This document shows positions 8,695-18,145 of a DNA stretch of 27,829 bases, piece by piece. The notes under the pieces were generated by a model, which had not been told where the DNA came from, did no database searches, and was given only the letters and a program-made list of their open reading frames with translations. Numbering within the stretch: position 1 is the first letter of the stretch; each line of letters begins with the position of its first letter. A program made the translations under genes and the position numbers. This DNA comes from SIG220 sp045615545 (GTDB lineage: Bacteria; Bacillota_I; Bacilli_A; RFN20; CAG-826), in contig JAZLFA010000038.1 of assembly GCA_045615545.1 (NCBI GenBank), positions 1-27,829 of the forward strand. The letters are read 5' to 3'.

Positions 8695-10818
8695 ATGAAA
8701 AACTCATTTATTAAGGTTCAATTAACAACAATTTCTCATATTCAAGTATTGATATTTACCGCTGTTCCACGAAGTGGAAAATTAGAATTTGTTCTTTTTA
8801 AAGCTGGTAGAGCGCCACAAAAATTAGAACTAGTTAAATCTACCTCTGTTGGTCAACTAAGTATCTTTGAACTTGATTTAAAAGAACCTTTTGAAGTTGG
8901 TTATCATTATTCATTATCTGTTACCGGTTTTCCTTTACAGAATATTGATGCAAGCGAATATGTTTTCTTTAAAGAATTTGATGATAATTTTACTTATAAC
9001 GGTGATGATTTAGGCGCTAGATATACAAAGGAATATACCGATTTTGCCTTATGGGCTCCTCTTGCAAGCAGTGTTTTTATTCGTTTCAGTGATCAAAGTG
9101 AAATGCTAGCTATGAAGCGTACGGAAAAAGGAGTTTACCGACGTAGAGTTAACGGTGATTTATTAAATAAAAAGTATGTATATATCGTCACTAATAGTGG
9201 TGTTTCTATTGAATCAACTGATCCATATGGTTTTGGAACAAGCGAAAACTCACTTTATAGCGCTGTCGTTGATATAAATAAAATTAAAGAAATGGGTAAC
9301 GTCAAACTTCCTAATAAGTTAGATAATTATGTCGATGCAATTATTTATGAAACTAATGTCCGTGACTTTACGGAACAAAATGGTGATGCGACTGATATTG
9401 TTAATCGCGGAAAATATTTAGGTTTTGTTGAACCAAACCGCAAAACTAGAGGCGGACATGTTGCTGGACTTGATTACTTAAAGGAACTTGGTATTACCAC
9501 AGTTCAACTAAACCCAATTCTTGATTTTGGTAGTGTTGACGATTTATATACCGAAAAGAAATATAACTGGGGTTATGATCCTATTTCTTTCTTTGCTATT
9601 GAAGGAAGCTATTCATTACATCCAGAAATTCCAATGGAAAGACTAATTGAATTTAAAACATTAGTTAATAAGCTTCACGAAGCTGGTATTCGCGTTGTTA
9701 TTGATGTTGTTTATAATCACATATATGAATATATGTCATCTTCTTTCCAAAAGTGTGTTCCAGATTATTATTTCCGTCGTCGTAAAGATGGCAATTTAGC
9801 ATGTGCAAGCGGATGCGGAGATGATTTTGCTAGTGAAAGACCAATGGGTCATAAGATTATTGTTGATTCAATGAAATATTTAGTTGATGTATTTGATATT
9901 GATGGTTTCCGTTTTGATTTAATGGGTTTAATTGATATTAAAACAATCAACGAAGGCATAAGTGAATGTAAAAAGATTAAAGATGATTTAATTTTCTATG
10001 GCGAAGGATGGAATATGGGCGATCTCCCTTATGAAGATAGAGCGTGTAGTGATAATCACGATAAAATTCCATACATGGGTTTCTTTAATGACACATTCCG
10101 TGATGTAGTTAAAGGATCAACATTTGATCGCGGCCAAAAAGGATATATTGGCGGCGATGTTTCTTATGCATTTGGTTTAAAACATGTTGTTCATGGCTGT
10201 ATTATTGACGTTAACTATAATGCAAGATTTTCTGACGCCAATCAATCAATCAACTATGTTGAATGTCACGATAATAATACTTTGTTCGATAAATTAAGAA
10301 TTAGTAATCCTGATGACGATGATGAAACGCTTCTTAAACGTGTTAGACTTGCTAATGGATTATTATTATGTAGTTTTGGAATACCTTTTATTCATATGGG
10401 ACAAGAGATTGCCTTGTCGAAGAAAGGCAATGATAATACATATAATGTATTAAAACTTAATCAAATGGATTGGACGTTGGTGGATGAGCGTTATGAAATG
10501 GTTAACTTCTTAAAAGGATTAATCCATTTCCGTAAAAAACTTAAATTGTTTTCATTACATTCTAGAGAAGATGTTGGAGACGCTATTGAATTTAATGAAA
10601 CACCTAATTGCGTTATTATGGAATGCCATCAACCAGACCTCATTCTTGGTGGCGAGAGTGCATTATGCATAATCAATCCAACGGATAATATTGAAAATAT
10701 CCCGCTTGATGGTGAATATGATTTAGTTTTCTCTTCGCCTGGTAAACTTCCAAAGATTTATAAGGTTACCAACTATTTATCAGCACCTAGAGTATTAGCG
10801 ATTTTAATAAAACGATGA
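8695..10818 (+). CDS. pulA: Type I pullulanase (glycogen/starch debranching)
   Basis: This is a 707-residue GH13 enzyme that hydrolyses alpha-1,6 branches of pullulan, starch or glycogen. There is no signal peptide, so it acts in the cytoplasm, presumably on glycogen or imported maltodextrin. An N-terminal beta-domain and CBM48-like region precede the catalytic barrel. The type-I pullulanase signature YNWGYDP is at 290-296. The GH13 residues are visible as nucleophile D408 (DGFRFD), acid/base E437 (FYGEGWN) and D526 (VECHDNN). An AAGAGG ribosome site lies within the end of ftsK, and the stop overlaps the next gene by 4 nt. No other glycogen gene is nearby. Confidence 0.93.
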   Translation: MKNSFIKVQLTTISHIQVLIFTAVPRSGKLEFVLFKAGRAPQKLELVKSTSVGQLSIFELDLKEPFEVGYHYSLSVTGFPLQNIDASEYVFFKEFDDNFTYNGDDLGARYTKEYTDFALWAPLASSVFIRFSDQSEMLAMKRTEKGVYRRRVNGDLLNKKYVYIVTNSGVSIESTDPYGFGTSENSLYSAVVDINKIKEMGNVKLPNKLDNYVDAIIYETNVRDFTEQNGDATDIVNRGKYLGFVEPNRKTRGGHVAGLDYLKELGITTVQLNPILDFGSVDDLYTEKKYNWGYDPISFFAIEGSYSLHPEIPMERLIEFKTLVNKLHEAGIRVVIDVVYNHIYEYMSSSFQKCVPDYYFRRRKDGNLACASGCGDDFASERPMGHKIIVDSMKYLVDVFDIDGFRFDLMGLIDIKTINEGISECKKIKDDLIFYGEGWNMGDLPYEDRACSDNHDKIPYMGFFNDTFRDVVKGSTFDRGQKGYIGGDVSYAFGLKHVVHGCIIDVNYNARFSDANQSINYVECHDNNTLFDKLRISNPDDDDETLLKRVRLANGLLLCSFGIPFIHMGQEIALSKKGNDNTYNVLKLNQMDWTLVDERYEMVNFLKGLIHFRKKLKLFSLHSREDVGDAIEFNETPNCVIMECHQPDLILGGESALCIINPTDNIENIPLDGEYDLVFSSPGKLPKIYKVTNYLSAPRVLAILIKR

Positions 10819-11576
10819 AAAGATTTTTACATTTTGCAAAGGCAATATTAATATTAGCTCCAACTATCATTTTTTGTTATTTTTGCTGGTTGATAAAATA
10901 CGCAAAACATCCAGAAAAATATCCTATAGAAGAACGCTTTGATCGTATGCATAAATTGACGAAAAAAATAAATAAACATATAGGCTTAGATATTAAAATT
11001 GTTGGGAAAGAAAATATTCCTGATACGGCATGCTGTATTATGTCTAATCATGTTGGTGGAGTAGATCCGATGGGATATTTTGCTTCTATTGATAAACCTT
11101 TTACTTTCGTTGTTAAAAAAGAAGTGATGAAGTACCCATTTGTTGGCAAATGTATTAAAGCTCTTGAGGGCGCTTTTTTAGACCGTGAAGATTTAAAACA
11201 ATCGCTTCGTGTGATGATGAGTATTCAAGAAGATTTAAAACAAAATAAAAAGAACTGGTTAATATTCCCTGAAGGAACAAGAAATAAAGATCCTAATGCT
11301 TTATGTTTAGAATTCCATCACGGGACCTTTAGAGCTCCAATGAAAGCAGGAGTCCCAATTGTTCCTGCCGCTACATTTGGTTCTGGTAGAGTCTTTAAAA
11401 ACCCTGGTAGAAAACATTACCCAATTTATATTGAATTTGGTAAACCGATTTATCCTAATGAATATAAAGATATGTCCACGAATGAGCTTGCTTCTTTAGT
11501 ACAATCAAGAGTGCAAGAAATGGTTTCTTATCACGCAAGAAAATATTGTCAAGAACAGATTATAAAAACGAAATAA
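10815..11576 (+). CDS. plsC: 1-acyl-sn-glycerol-3-phosphate acyltransferase (PlsC family)
   Basis: This is a 253-residue acyltransferase that adds the second acyl chain to lysophosphatidate to make phosphatidate for membrane lipids. A hydrophobic N-terminal segment (about 8-28) anchors it to the membrane. The catalytic HX4D box is H79-VGGV-D84, and the glycerophosphate-binding motif is FPEGTR at 151-156. The length is normal for PlsC. It overlaps pulA by 4 nt (ATGA) and so closes the ftsK-pulA-plsC unit. It converges on the methyltransferase gene with only 9 nt between stops and no GC-rich terminator. Confidence 0.92.
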   Translation: MKRFLHFAKAILILAPTIIFCYFCWLIKYAKHPEKYPIEERFDRMHKLTKKINKHIGLDIKIVGKENIPDTACCIMSNHVGGVDPMGYFASIDKPFTFVVKKEVMKYPFVGKCIKALEGAFLDREDLKQSLRVMMSIQEDLKQNKKNWLIFPEGTRNKDPNALCLEFHHGTFRAPMKAGVPIVPAATFGSGRVFKNPGRKHYPIYIEFGKPIYPNEYKDMSTNELASLVQSRVQEMVSYHARKYCQEQIIKTK

Positions 11577-11585
11577 TTAACAAAA

Positions 11586-12872
11586 TTATTGAATTTTAAG
11601 GCTTTTTCTTAAATATTTAGGATAATGATTCTTAATAATTGTTCCATTTGTTTTGCCAAAATCAATTGGAATATTTTTATATGTTAATAATACATTTCCC
11701 TTAAATGAATTTACTTTATTAATTTGTTCGCCTTTTAGATATGATAGCAATTCATTTTCGTTTAGTTCGATACGTTGTTCATAATTAGATAAAACATGCG
11801 CTAAATGATAGTCGTATACTATTTCTTTTTTAAATATTTCTCCAACCTTAATTCCGTATTGGATAATGTTTAATTTTTTGTAATTAATTTCACCTGGAAT
11901 AGCGAATAAATAATCACCGAATTTATTTGATGAATAATCTTTAATTTCTTTTGGTAAAAGATAAGATAAAGCCTTATTTTTATGATAGGTTGTATTCGTT
12001 GATTCTCCTGGCTTATTAATTAAACAAATATAATGTCCTTCCCCTTCAAATTTATAAGGAAATAAATGGATGCCAAGTTTATCTTTTGAAACATAGTAAG
12101 AAGGGTTATTTTCTATTTCAACAATACTGGCATCACTAACGGAAAGTAAATGTTTAATTACTTGTTCATCTTCTTCATAAGAATAAGAGCAAGTGGAGTA
12201 GACTAAAGTTCCTCCAGGTTTAAGCATATTATAAGCTATTTCAATTAATTTCATTTGCTCTGTTGCAAAGCGAAATACTTTGTTAATCGACCAATCAAAA
12301 ATCATCTTTTCGTCTTTTCTAAACATTCCGCTTCCAGAACATGGTGCATCGAGGATAATTTTATCAAATGTATTGAGGTAGTTTTGGTATATTAGGCTAA
12401 AGTTATTATTTGTCACTATTACATTAGCTCTTCCTAAACGGGCAACATTGTCTGCTAATGCTCGCGTGCGTTCACGAGACAAGTCATTGGCGATAATTAG
12501 ACCCTTATTATCCATTAATAGCGACGCTCCGATAGTCTTACCTCCAGGAGCGGCACACATATCTAAAACTAGATCATTTGGTTTGGGGTTAAGTAAATAC
12601 GAAACAAGCATCGCGCTAGGTTCTTGAATATAAAAACAACCAAGTTCGTGATAAATAGATTTACCTAGTTCGTATTCGTTTTTGTTATATATATACCCAT
12701 TTGGTACGATAGGGTGTTTTTTGATATGAGGAAATAATGTCAATAATGTCTCTTCACTCATTTTAGTGGTGTTAAGCAATATTGCATGCACATTACCAAA
12801 AGAAAGAGATTCTTCTAATTTCTTTCTCTCTTCTAATGGCAAATAGTTTTCTAAATATTTGATAAATTCCAT
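11586..12872 (-). CDS. rsmF: 16S rRNA m5C methyltransferase, RsmF/NOL1/NOP2/Sun family
   Basis: This is a 428-residue SAM-dependent RNA cytosine-C5 methyltransferase. The SAM motif I is DMCAAPGGKT at 104-113. The two cysteines of the family mechanism are in PCSGSG (C178) and STCSYS (C228, the nucleophile by family analogy). About 180 residues follow the catalytic core, matching RsmF/YebU-type proteins with extra C-terminal RNA-binding modules. The exact rRNA position cannot be told from sequence. It is the only gene on this strand in the left two thirds of the window. Its ATG has no ribosome site and lies 9 nt behind a TATAAT on the minus strand, again a leaderless-type start. Confidence 0.87.
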   Translation of the reverse strand: MEFIKYLENYLPLEERKKLEESLSFGNVHAILLNTTKMSEETLLTLFPHIKKHPIVPNGYIYNKNEYELGKSIYHELGCFYIQEPSAMLVSYLLNPKPNDLVLDMCAAPGGKTIGASLLMDNKGLIIANDLSRERTRALADNVARLGRANVIVTNNNFSLIYQNYLNTFDKIILDAPCSGSGMFRKDEKMIFDWSINKVFRFATEQMKLIEIAYNMLKPGGTLVYSTCSYSYEEDEQVIKHLLSVSDASIVEIENNPSYYVSKDKLGIHLFPYKFEGEGHYICLINKPGESTNTTYHKNKALSYLLPKEIKDYSSNKFGDYLFAIPGEINYKKLNIIQYGIKVGEIFKKEIVYDYHLAHVLSNYEQRIELNENELLSYLKGEQINKVNSFKGNVLLTYKNIPIDFGKTNGTIIKNHYPKYLRKSLKIQ

Positions 12873-12881
12873 AAATGCTTT

Positions 12882-12898
12882 ATTATATTATATATAAT
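12882..12898. promoter_or_regulatory. Back-to-back promoters of rsmF and pdp
   Basis: ATTATATATAAT at 12887-12898 is a perfect palindrome giving TATAAT on the plus strand (12893-12898, for pdp) and on the minus strand (12892-12887). A second minus-strand TATAAT (12887-12882) ends 9 nt before the rsmF ATG. The two genes are only 50 nt apart, so transcription of one likely competes with the other. Confidence 0.5.
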
Positions 12899-12922
12899 CA
12901 AAATAAATTGAGGTACAAATTT

Positions 12923-14224
12923 ATGCGAATGGTTGATCTTATTATCAAAAAACGTCAGGGAAAAGAACTAAGCGAAGATGAAATTCGTTTTTGGATTAAA
13001 GGTTATGTTGATAATTCAATTCCTGATTACCAATCTAGTGCGATGAATATGGCCATTTTATTTAAAGGAATGAGCAAAAAAGAAATTGCCGTTTTAACTG
13101 ATGCAATGGAACATTCTGGTGAAGTGATTGATCTTTCTCCTATCAATGGCATTAAAATGGACAAACATTCTACTGGTGGAGTTGGTGATAAAACATCATT
13201 AGTACTTGGCCCAATGGTGGCTGCTTGTGGTGGTGTACTCGCTAAAATGAGCGGCAGAGGTTTAGGTCATACTGGTGGAACACTTGATAAATTAGAATCT
13301 ATACCAGGATTATCTGTTTCTAAAACAATGAATCAATTTATTGATCAAGTTAATAAAACTAAGATTGCAATTATTGGTCAAACCCAATCTTTAGTGCCTG
13401 CTGATAAAAAGTTATACGCTCTTAGAGATGTAACAGGTACCGTGGAGTCAATTCCCTTAATTGCTTCAAGTATTATGAGTAAAAAACTTGCCAGTGGTAC
13501 GGATGTTATTTGTCTTGATGTCACTGTTGGCGAAGGAGCGTTTATGAAAAATATTGATGACGCTCGTGAACTTGCTAAAACAATGGTTGAGATTGGTAAA
13601 TCTCTTAATAGAAAAACCGTTGCTGTTATTTCAGATATGGGTGAACCATTAGGTTTAGCGGTTGGAAACGCTCTTGAAGTTAAAGAAGCAATAGATGCTC
13701 TTAATGGTAAAGGGCCAGAAGATTTGATGGAATTATGTTATACATGTGGTTCTATTATGTTAAAAGAGGCCGAAACCTTCCCTAGCAAAGAGGCGGCAAG
13801 AAAAGCATTAGTGGAATCTATTAAATCTGGTGCTGCTTTTAATAAATTTATTGAAATGGTTGAAGCGCAAGGTGGAGATGTTTCTTATATTAAGAATCCA
13901 AGCAAATTTGGTTTAGCTAAAAACATTATCCCTATTGTAAGTGAAGAAGATGGATATATCGAAAAAATTAACGCCTTAACAATCGGTGAATCTTCGATGC
14001 GTTTAGGTGGTGGAAGAGAAACGTTAACAGACGCAATTGATATGTCTGCTGGCATCATTCTTTCTAAAAAGATTGGTGATAAAGTGTCCAAGGGCGACAT
14101 ACTTTGTACATTGCACACTAATAAAGATGTCTTTGATGATGTAATTAACGATGTAATTGGTGCATATAGAATAAGTAAAAATCCTGTTTCAAAAATCAAG
14201 GTAATTAAAGAAGTAATTGAGTAG
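12923..14224 (+). CDS. pdp: Pyrimidine-nucleoside phosphorylase (thymidine phosphorylase family)
   Basis: This is a 433-residue enzyme that splits thymidine, deoxyuridine or uridine with phosphate to the base plus (deoxy)ribose 1-phosphate, for nucleoside salvage. The family signature SGRGLGHTGGTLDKLE starts at 110, and the phosphate-binding KHSTGGVGDK is at 81-90. The C-terminal domain (GGGRETLTDAID and following) is complete. I chose the ATG at 12923 because GAGG (12910-12913) lies 9 nt before it. The frame is open further upstream to 12875, but that extension runs through the promoter and encodes an unlike AT-driven peptide. Its lack of other deo genes makes Pdp versus DeoA uncertain. rarA begins 2 nt after the stop. 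Confidence 0.9.
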   Translation: MRMVDLIIKKRQGKELSEDEIRFWIKGYVDNSIPDYQSSAMNMAILFKGMSKKEIAVLTDAMEHSGEVIDLSPINGIKMDKHSTGGVGDKTSLVLGPMVAACGGVLAKMSGRGLGHTGGTLDKLESIPGLSVSKTMNQFIDQVNKTKIAIIGQTQSLVPADKKLYALRDVTGTVESIPLIASSIMSKKLASGTDVICLDVTVGEGAFMKNIDDARELAKTMVEIGKSLNRKTVAVISDMGEPLGLAVGNALEVKEAIDALNGKGPEDLMELCYTCGSIMLKEAETFPSKEAARKALVESIKSGAAFNKFIEMVEAQGGDVSYIKNPSKFGLAKNIIPIVSEEDGYIEKINALTIGESSMRLGGGRETLTDAIDMSAGIILSKKIGDKVSKGDILCTLHTNKDVFDDVINDVIGAYRISKNPVSKIKVIKEVIE

Positions 14225-14226
14225 TT

Positions 14227-15462
14227 ATGAATAAGCCATTAGCGGATACATTAAGACCAACATCATTAGATGATATGGTAGGACAAACCCATCTATTATC
14301 AAAAGACAGTTTGTTTAGAAAAACGATTAGTAACAAAAAAGTTCCTAATATGATTTTTTATGGCCCTCCTGGAACAGGAAAAACCACGATGGCTAATATT
14401 ATTGCTAATGAATCTAATTTGAACCTATATAAGCTTAATGGCACAACTGCATCAACAGAAGATATTAAAAAAGTAATTGCTGATATTAATTCTTTGTTCA
14501 ACAATAAGGGAATATTGTTATATTTGGATGAAATCCAATACTTAAACAAGAAACAACAACAATCTTTATTAGAATTTGTAGAAAATGGGGATATTACCCT
14601 AATTGCATCTACAACAGAAAACCCTTATTTTTATGTTTATCCTGCCCTTATTTCTCGTTGTACGGTTTTTGAATTCAAAGCTATTACAATTGATGAAATC
14701 AAAAAAGGTTTATTGCGTGCAGTTAAATCATTAAAACTCTCTATTGATGATGATGCTTTAGAGATATTAGCGCTTGCTAGTAACGGCGATATGAGAAAAT
14801 CGCTAAATAATTTAGAATTTATCGTTAACTCTTTCTACAAAGAAAAAAAGATTACCAAAAAACATGTTGAAGGACTTATTAATAAAGCTAATATCGCCTA
14901 TGATCGAAGTGAAGATAAACATTTTGATAATTTAAGTGCATTTATGAAATCTCTTAGAGGTAGCGATCCTGATGCGGCATTATTTTATTTAGCTAAAATG
15001 CTTGAAGCGGGAGACTTAATTGCAGCTTGTAGAAGATTATTGTGTTCTGTTAGTGAAGATGTTGGTTTAGCTTATCCAAGTTTAATACCTATTGTTAAGT
15101 CTTGCGTTGATAGTGCGCTTCAACTTGGTTTACCTGAAGCAAGACTTCCATTAGCAAACGCTACAATATTAATTGCTACTGCTCCAAAGAGTAACAGTGC
15201 TCTTATTGGTATTGATACAGCAATAGAAGCGGTAAGACAAGGAAAAGGAATTAATGTTCCTCGCTGTTTACAAAATACACATTTTGATGGAGAGGATGCC
15301 TTTAACAAGGGACAAAATTATTTATACCCTCATACATATAAAAATCATTGGATTAATCAACAATATTTACCTGATGATATCAAAGATATCAAATTTTATG
15401 TTCCTCAAGAAAATAAATTTGAACAAAACATTAAAGAATACTGGGATAAAATTAAAAAATGA
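14227..15462 (+). CDS. rarA: Replication-associated recombination protein RarA (MgsA/WHIP ATPase)
   Basis: This is a 411-residue clamp-loader-like AAA+ ATPase that acts at stalled replication forks. Walker A is GPPGTGKT at 46-53, Walker B LLYLDEIQYL with D101-E102, and the sensor region is LIASTTENPYF. The C-terminal half has the RarA-type tetramerisation module, including the stretch EDVGLAYPS and the conserved PHTYKNHW segment near the end. There is no signal peptide or membrane segment. It begins 2 nt after pdp and its last codons overlap dtd by 4 nt (ATGA). Confidence 0.93.
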   Translation: MNKPLADTLRPTSLDDMVGQTHLLSKDSLFRKTISNKKVPNMIFYGPPGTGKTTMANIIANESNLNLYKLNGTTASTEDIKKVIADINSLFNNKGILLYLDEIQYLNKKQQQSLLEFVENGDITLIASTTENPYFYVYPALISRCTVFEFKAITIDEIKKGLLRAVKSLKLSIDDDALEILALASNGDMRKSLNNLEFIVNSFYKEKKITKKHVEGLINKANIAYDRSEDKHFDNLSAFMKSLRGSDPDAALFYLAKMLEAGDLIAACRRLLCSVSEDVGLAYPSLIPIVKSCVDSALQLGLPEARLPLANATILIATAPKSNSALIGIDTAIEAVRQGKGINVPRCLQNTHFDGEDAFNKGQNYLYPHTYKNHWINQQYLPDDIKDIKFYVPQENKFEQNIKEYWDKIKK

Positions 15463-15908
15463 AAGTTATTTTAACTACTGTATTAGAAGCTAATGTAAAA
15501 ATTAGAGATAAAATGGTTGGTTCCATTTCTCGCGGTTTTCTTTTACTTGTTGGTTTTACTTTTGGCGATAATAGCGAGATTGTTAATAAAATGGTAGATA
15601 AAATACTCTCTTTAAGAGTCTTTCCAGATGAACACGGTCAAATTAATGTGTCATTACAAGACGTTAATGGCTCTATTTTATCGGTTAGTCAATTTACTTT
15701 ATACGCTGACGCTAAAAAGGGACGTAGACCATCATTTATTGATGCTTTAACCCCTTCTGAAGCAGAAAAACTTTATGATGAATTTAATGAATTATTAACT
15801 TTAAAACATGGCAAAGTATCAACTGGTGTTTTTGGTGCCGATATGAAAGTTAGTTCTATTAATGATGGACCATTTACTCTTGTTCTTGATAGCAAGGAGC
15901 TTTTCTAA
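15459..15908 (+). CDS. dtd: D-aminoacyl-tRNA deacylase
   Basis: This is a 149-residue protein, the normal DTD length. DTD frees tRNA from mischarged D-amino acids and glycine. The catalytic motif SQFTL is at 77-81 (Ser77 and Thr80, the same positions as in the E. coli enzyme), and the Gly-cisPro motif that rejects L-amino acids is GPFT at 137-140, with Phe where most family members have Val. It is coupled to rarA by a 4-nt overlap and to mnmA by TAATG. In many Bacillota dtd follows relA. No relA is present here. Confidence 0.92.
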   Translation: MKVILTTVLEANVKIRDKMVGSISRGFLLLVGFTFGDNSEIVNKMVDKILSLRVFPDEHGQINVSLQDVNGSILSVSQFTLYADAKKGRRPSFIDALTPSEAEKLYDEFNELLTLKHGKVSTGVFGADMKVSSINDGPFTLVLDSKELF

Positions 15909-17035
15909 TGAAAGTGCTTATTGGTTTATCCGGTGGAGTTGATAGTGCTGTTGCTGCTTATTTACTTAAAAAGCAAGGTTATGAAGTAACGGGTTGCTTT
16001 ATGCGTAATTGGGACGCGATTACAAATGGTGATTATTTAGGTAACCCAACTTTAAATGCTTCGCAGTGTCCACAAGAAAAAGATTACGATGATGCTGTTA
16101 TGGTAGCGAAGATGCTAGATATACCATTACTTAGAGTTGATTATATAAAAGAATATTGGGATTATGTCTTCTCTTATTTAATAAGAGAATATGAAGTGGG
16201 TAGAACTCCAAATCCTGATATATTTTGTAACAAATATATTAAGTTTGATGCTTTTAGAAAATTTGCGATTGATCATGATTTTGATATGATCGCTATGGGT
16301 CATTATGCAAAAAGGATTGATAAAAACAATAAAACTTATTTATTAAAAAGTTTTGATCGGAACAAAGATCAAACTTATTTCTTGTCACAAATCTCACAAG
16401 AACAATTAGCGTTTTGTTTATTTCCTTTAGGCGATATAAATAAAACAGAAGTAAGAGATATTGCTCATAAACTAAATTTAACTAGCGTTATGGATAAAAA
16501 AGACTCAACTGGAGTATGTTTTATCGGTGAACGTAGTTTTAAAGAATTCTTAAAGAATTATATTCCAGCTCAAAAAGGGAAAATTAAAGATATTAAGACT
16601 AATAAAATAATTGGTGAACATGATGGAGTTATGTATTACACGATTGGACAAAGAAAAGGACTTGGCATTGGTGGAATTAAAGGTGAAGAAGCTAATGGCT
16701 GGTTTATTGCTAAAAAAGACGTAAAAAATAATATTCTATATGCCGCTAGAGGTAACGAAACATTTTATCTAGAAAGTGATAGCTGTACTGTTGATACCCT
16801 TAATTTTATTACTGATAAACCAATTGATGGAATGAATATTAATGTAAAATTTAGATATCGACAAGAAGATAATCCAGCGACTATCTACTTTTTAGATAAT
16901 ATGGTTAAACTTGTTTATAAACAAAAAGTAAAAGCCGTTACACCTGGACAAGCAGCGGTATTTTATGATGGAGATATTTGCCTTGGTGGTGGACTAATAA
17001 AAGATGTGTTTAATAATGGGGAGAAATTAAATTAA
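15908..17035 (+). CDS. mnmA: tRNA-specific 2-thiouridylase MnmA
   Basis: This is a 375-residue enzyme that thiolates U34 of tRNA-Lys, -Glu and -Gln using ATP and a persulfide relay. The PP-loop SGGVDS is at 8-13. The two catalytic cysteines are C107 (PNPDIFCNKYIKF) and C204 (DSTGVCFIGER). The adjacent YTIGQRKGLGIGG and PGQAAVFYDGD motifs show that the central and C-terminal barrels are complete. It overlaps dtd by one base, and the following hydrolase begins 2 nt after its stop. The sulfur donor (a cysteine desulfurase) is not in the window. Confidence 0.95.
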   Translation: MKVLIGLSGGVDSAVAAYLLKKQGYEVTGCFMRNWDAITNGDYLGNPTLNASQCPQEKDYDDAVMVAKMLDIPLLRVDYIKEYWDYVFSYLIREYEVGRTPNPDIFCNKYIKFDAFRKFAIDHDFDMIAMGHYAKRIDKNNKTYLLKSFDRNKDQTYFLSQISQEQLAFCLFPLGDINKTEVRDIAHKLNLTSVMDKKDSTGVCFIGERSFKEFLKNYIPAQKGKIKDIKTNKIIGEHDGVMYYTIGQRKGLGIGGIKGEEANGWFIAKKDVKNNILYAARGNETFYLESDSCTVDTLNFITDKPIDGMNINVKFRYRQEDNPATIYFLDNMVKLVYKQKVKAVTPGQAAVFYDGDICLGGGLIKDVFNNGEKLN

Positions 17036-17037
17036 TT

Positions 17038-18144
17038 ATGAATCTTATTGGTCATGCAAATAAATATAAAAATGTCTCGTTTTCCCAGTTTAAATTTAAT
17101 GAAGTTGATGCAGCTTTAATAACTGCAATCTATTATTCTTTATTTGAAAAAATTATTCCTTCTTACAAAGAACCAGATGAAAAGTTCTTTCTTTCAGAAT
17201 TAACTGATGAACAAATAAATATTATTTGTAACTCTTTGGTTTTTGATAAAGAAAATAGAAAAGTTCTTCCTATTATGAGGAGCTCTCTTCGCTATCGCGA
17301 TATTGCTTTTATGTTCAATTATTCCATTAGATCAGATGAATTTATCGAACAATTTTCTGCTGTAACACTTTGGATTCCATTTGTTGGATATGTTGTTATC
17401 TTTAGAGGTACAGATATTACAACACAAGGTTGGAAAGAAAACTTTTCGATGTCCATTAATAGCGTTACTGCATCCCAACTTGACTCAGTTGAATATTTAA
17501 ATATGTTTGCTCGCACTTATCACAATAAACCATTTATTATTTGTGGTCATTCTAAAGGTGGAAATTTAGCTTTATATTCTTCTCTATTTTGTTCAAATGA
17601 TATTGCGAGCAATATCACAAATATCTACATATTTGATGGAACCGGAATTGCAAATCAAGATAAAATTCCTCAAACAAGGTTAGAATCCTTATTACCTCGT
17701 ATAAATCAAATCGTGCCAAAAGATTCTGTTGTGGGAGAAATTTTCTTTACTCCAAATAATAAACGATTTGTTAAATCAAAAGGCTTCTTTATGCTTCAAC
17801 ATATTTTGTATTTTTGGAAAGTTAACAAAAGTGGAAGCTTTAAATATGTCGAACACGGCAATAAACTATGTAAAATTCGTCATAATGTTATAAATGATTT
17901 TGTGAATAGTGTTAATCAAGAAGACAAATACTTATTGATTGATGTAATCACTTCCGCTTTTGAAGATGAAAAAGGTAACTGTTGCTTGATAGCACCTACA
18001 AGATGTCATCCTCTTCGTTATTTTTTACACACAATTAAGAAAGTTCACACAAAAGAAGAAAGAAAACGTTTACGTTTCATTCGCCAATCAATAATGCGTT
18101 TATATAGAAGAGAAATCAATAAATCTTTTGATAAGAAAAAATAA
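17038..18144 (+). CDS. DUF2974 (Mbeg1-like) alpha/beta hydrolase
   Basis: This is a 368-residue protein of the DUF2974 lipase-like group. The nucleophile elbow GHSKG (170-174) has catalytic Ser172. FRGTD at 122-126 matches the strand/oxyanion region of class-3 lipases. There is no signal peptide, so it should be cytoplasmic. The substrate is unknown, and family members are mostly uncharacterised. A carboxyl-ester or lipid hydrolase is the natural reading. The C-terminus is rich in Lys/Arg. It sits 2 nt after mnmA and 1 nt before the phosphopantetheinyl transferase, so it is translated with both, but the grouping gives no functional clue. Confidence 0.8.
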   Translation: MNLIGHANKYKNVSFSQFKFNEVDAALITAIYYSLFEKIIPSYKEPDEKFFLSELTDEQINIICNSLVFDKENRKVLPIMRSSLRYRDIAFMFNYSIRSDEFIEQFSAVTLWIPFVGYVVIFRGTDITTQGWKENFSMSINSVTASQLDSVEYLNMFARTYHNKPFIICGHSKGGNLALYSSLFCSNDIASNITNIYIFDGTGIANQDKIPQTRLESLLPRINQIVPKDSVVGEIFFTPNNKRFVKSKGFFMLQHILYFWKVNKSGSFKYVEHGNKLCKIRHNVINDFVNSVNQEDKYLLIDVITSAFEDEKGNCCLIAPTRCHPLRYFLHTIKKVHTKEERKRLRFIRQSIMRLYRREINKSFDKKK

Positions 18145-18145
18145 A

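Noticed and set aside
11572..11590. AATAATT/AATTATT inverted repeat between plsC and rsmF as a bidirectional terminator
   Set aside because: The stem is made only of A-T pairs and overlaps both stop codons. Such repeats arise easily by chance in DNA this AT-rich.
12875..12922. Upstream extension of the pdp reading frame (start at 12875)
   Set aside because: It covers the -10 box. GAGG is placed correctly for ATG 12923, and the extra residues are unlike the family N-terminus.
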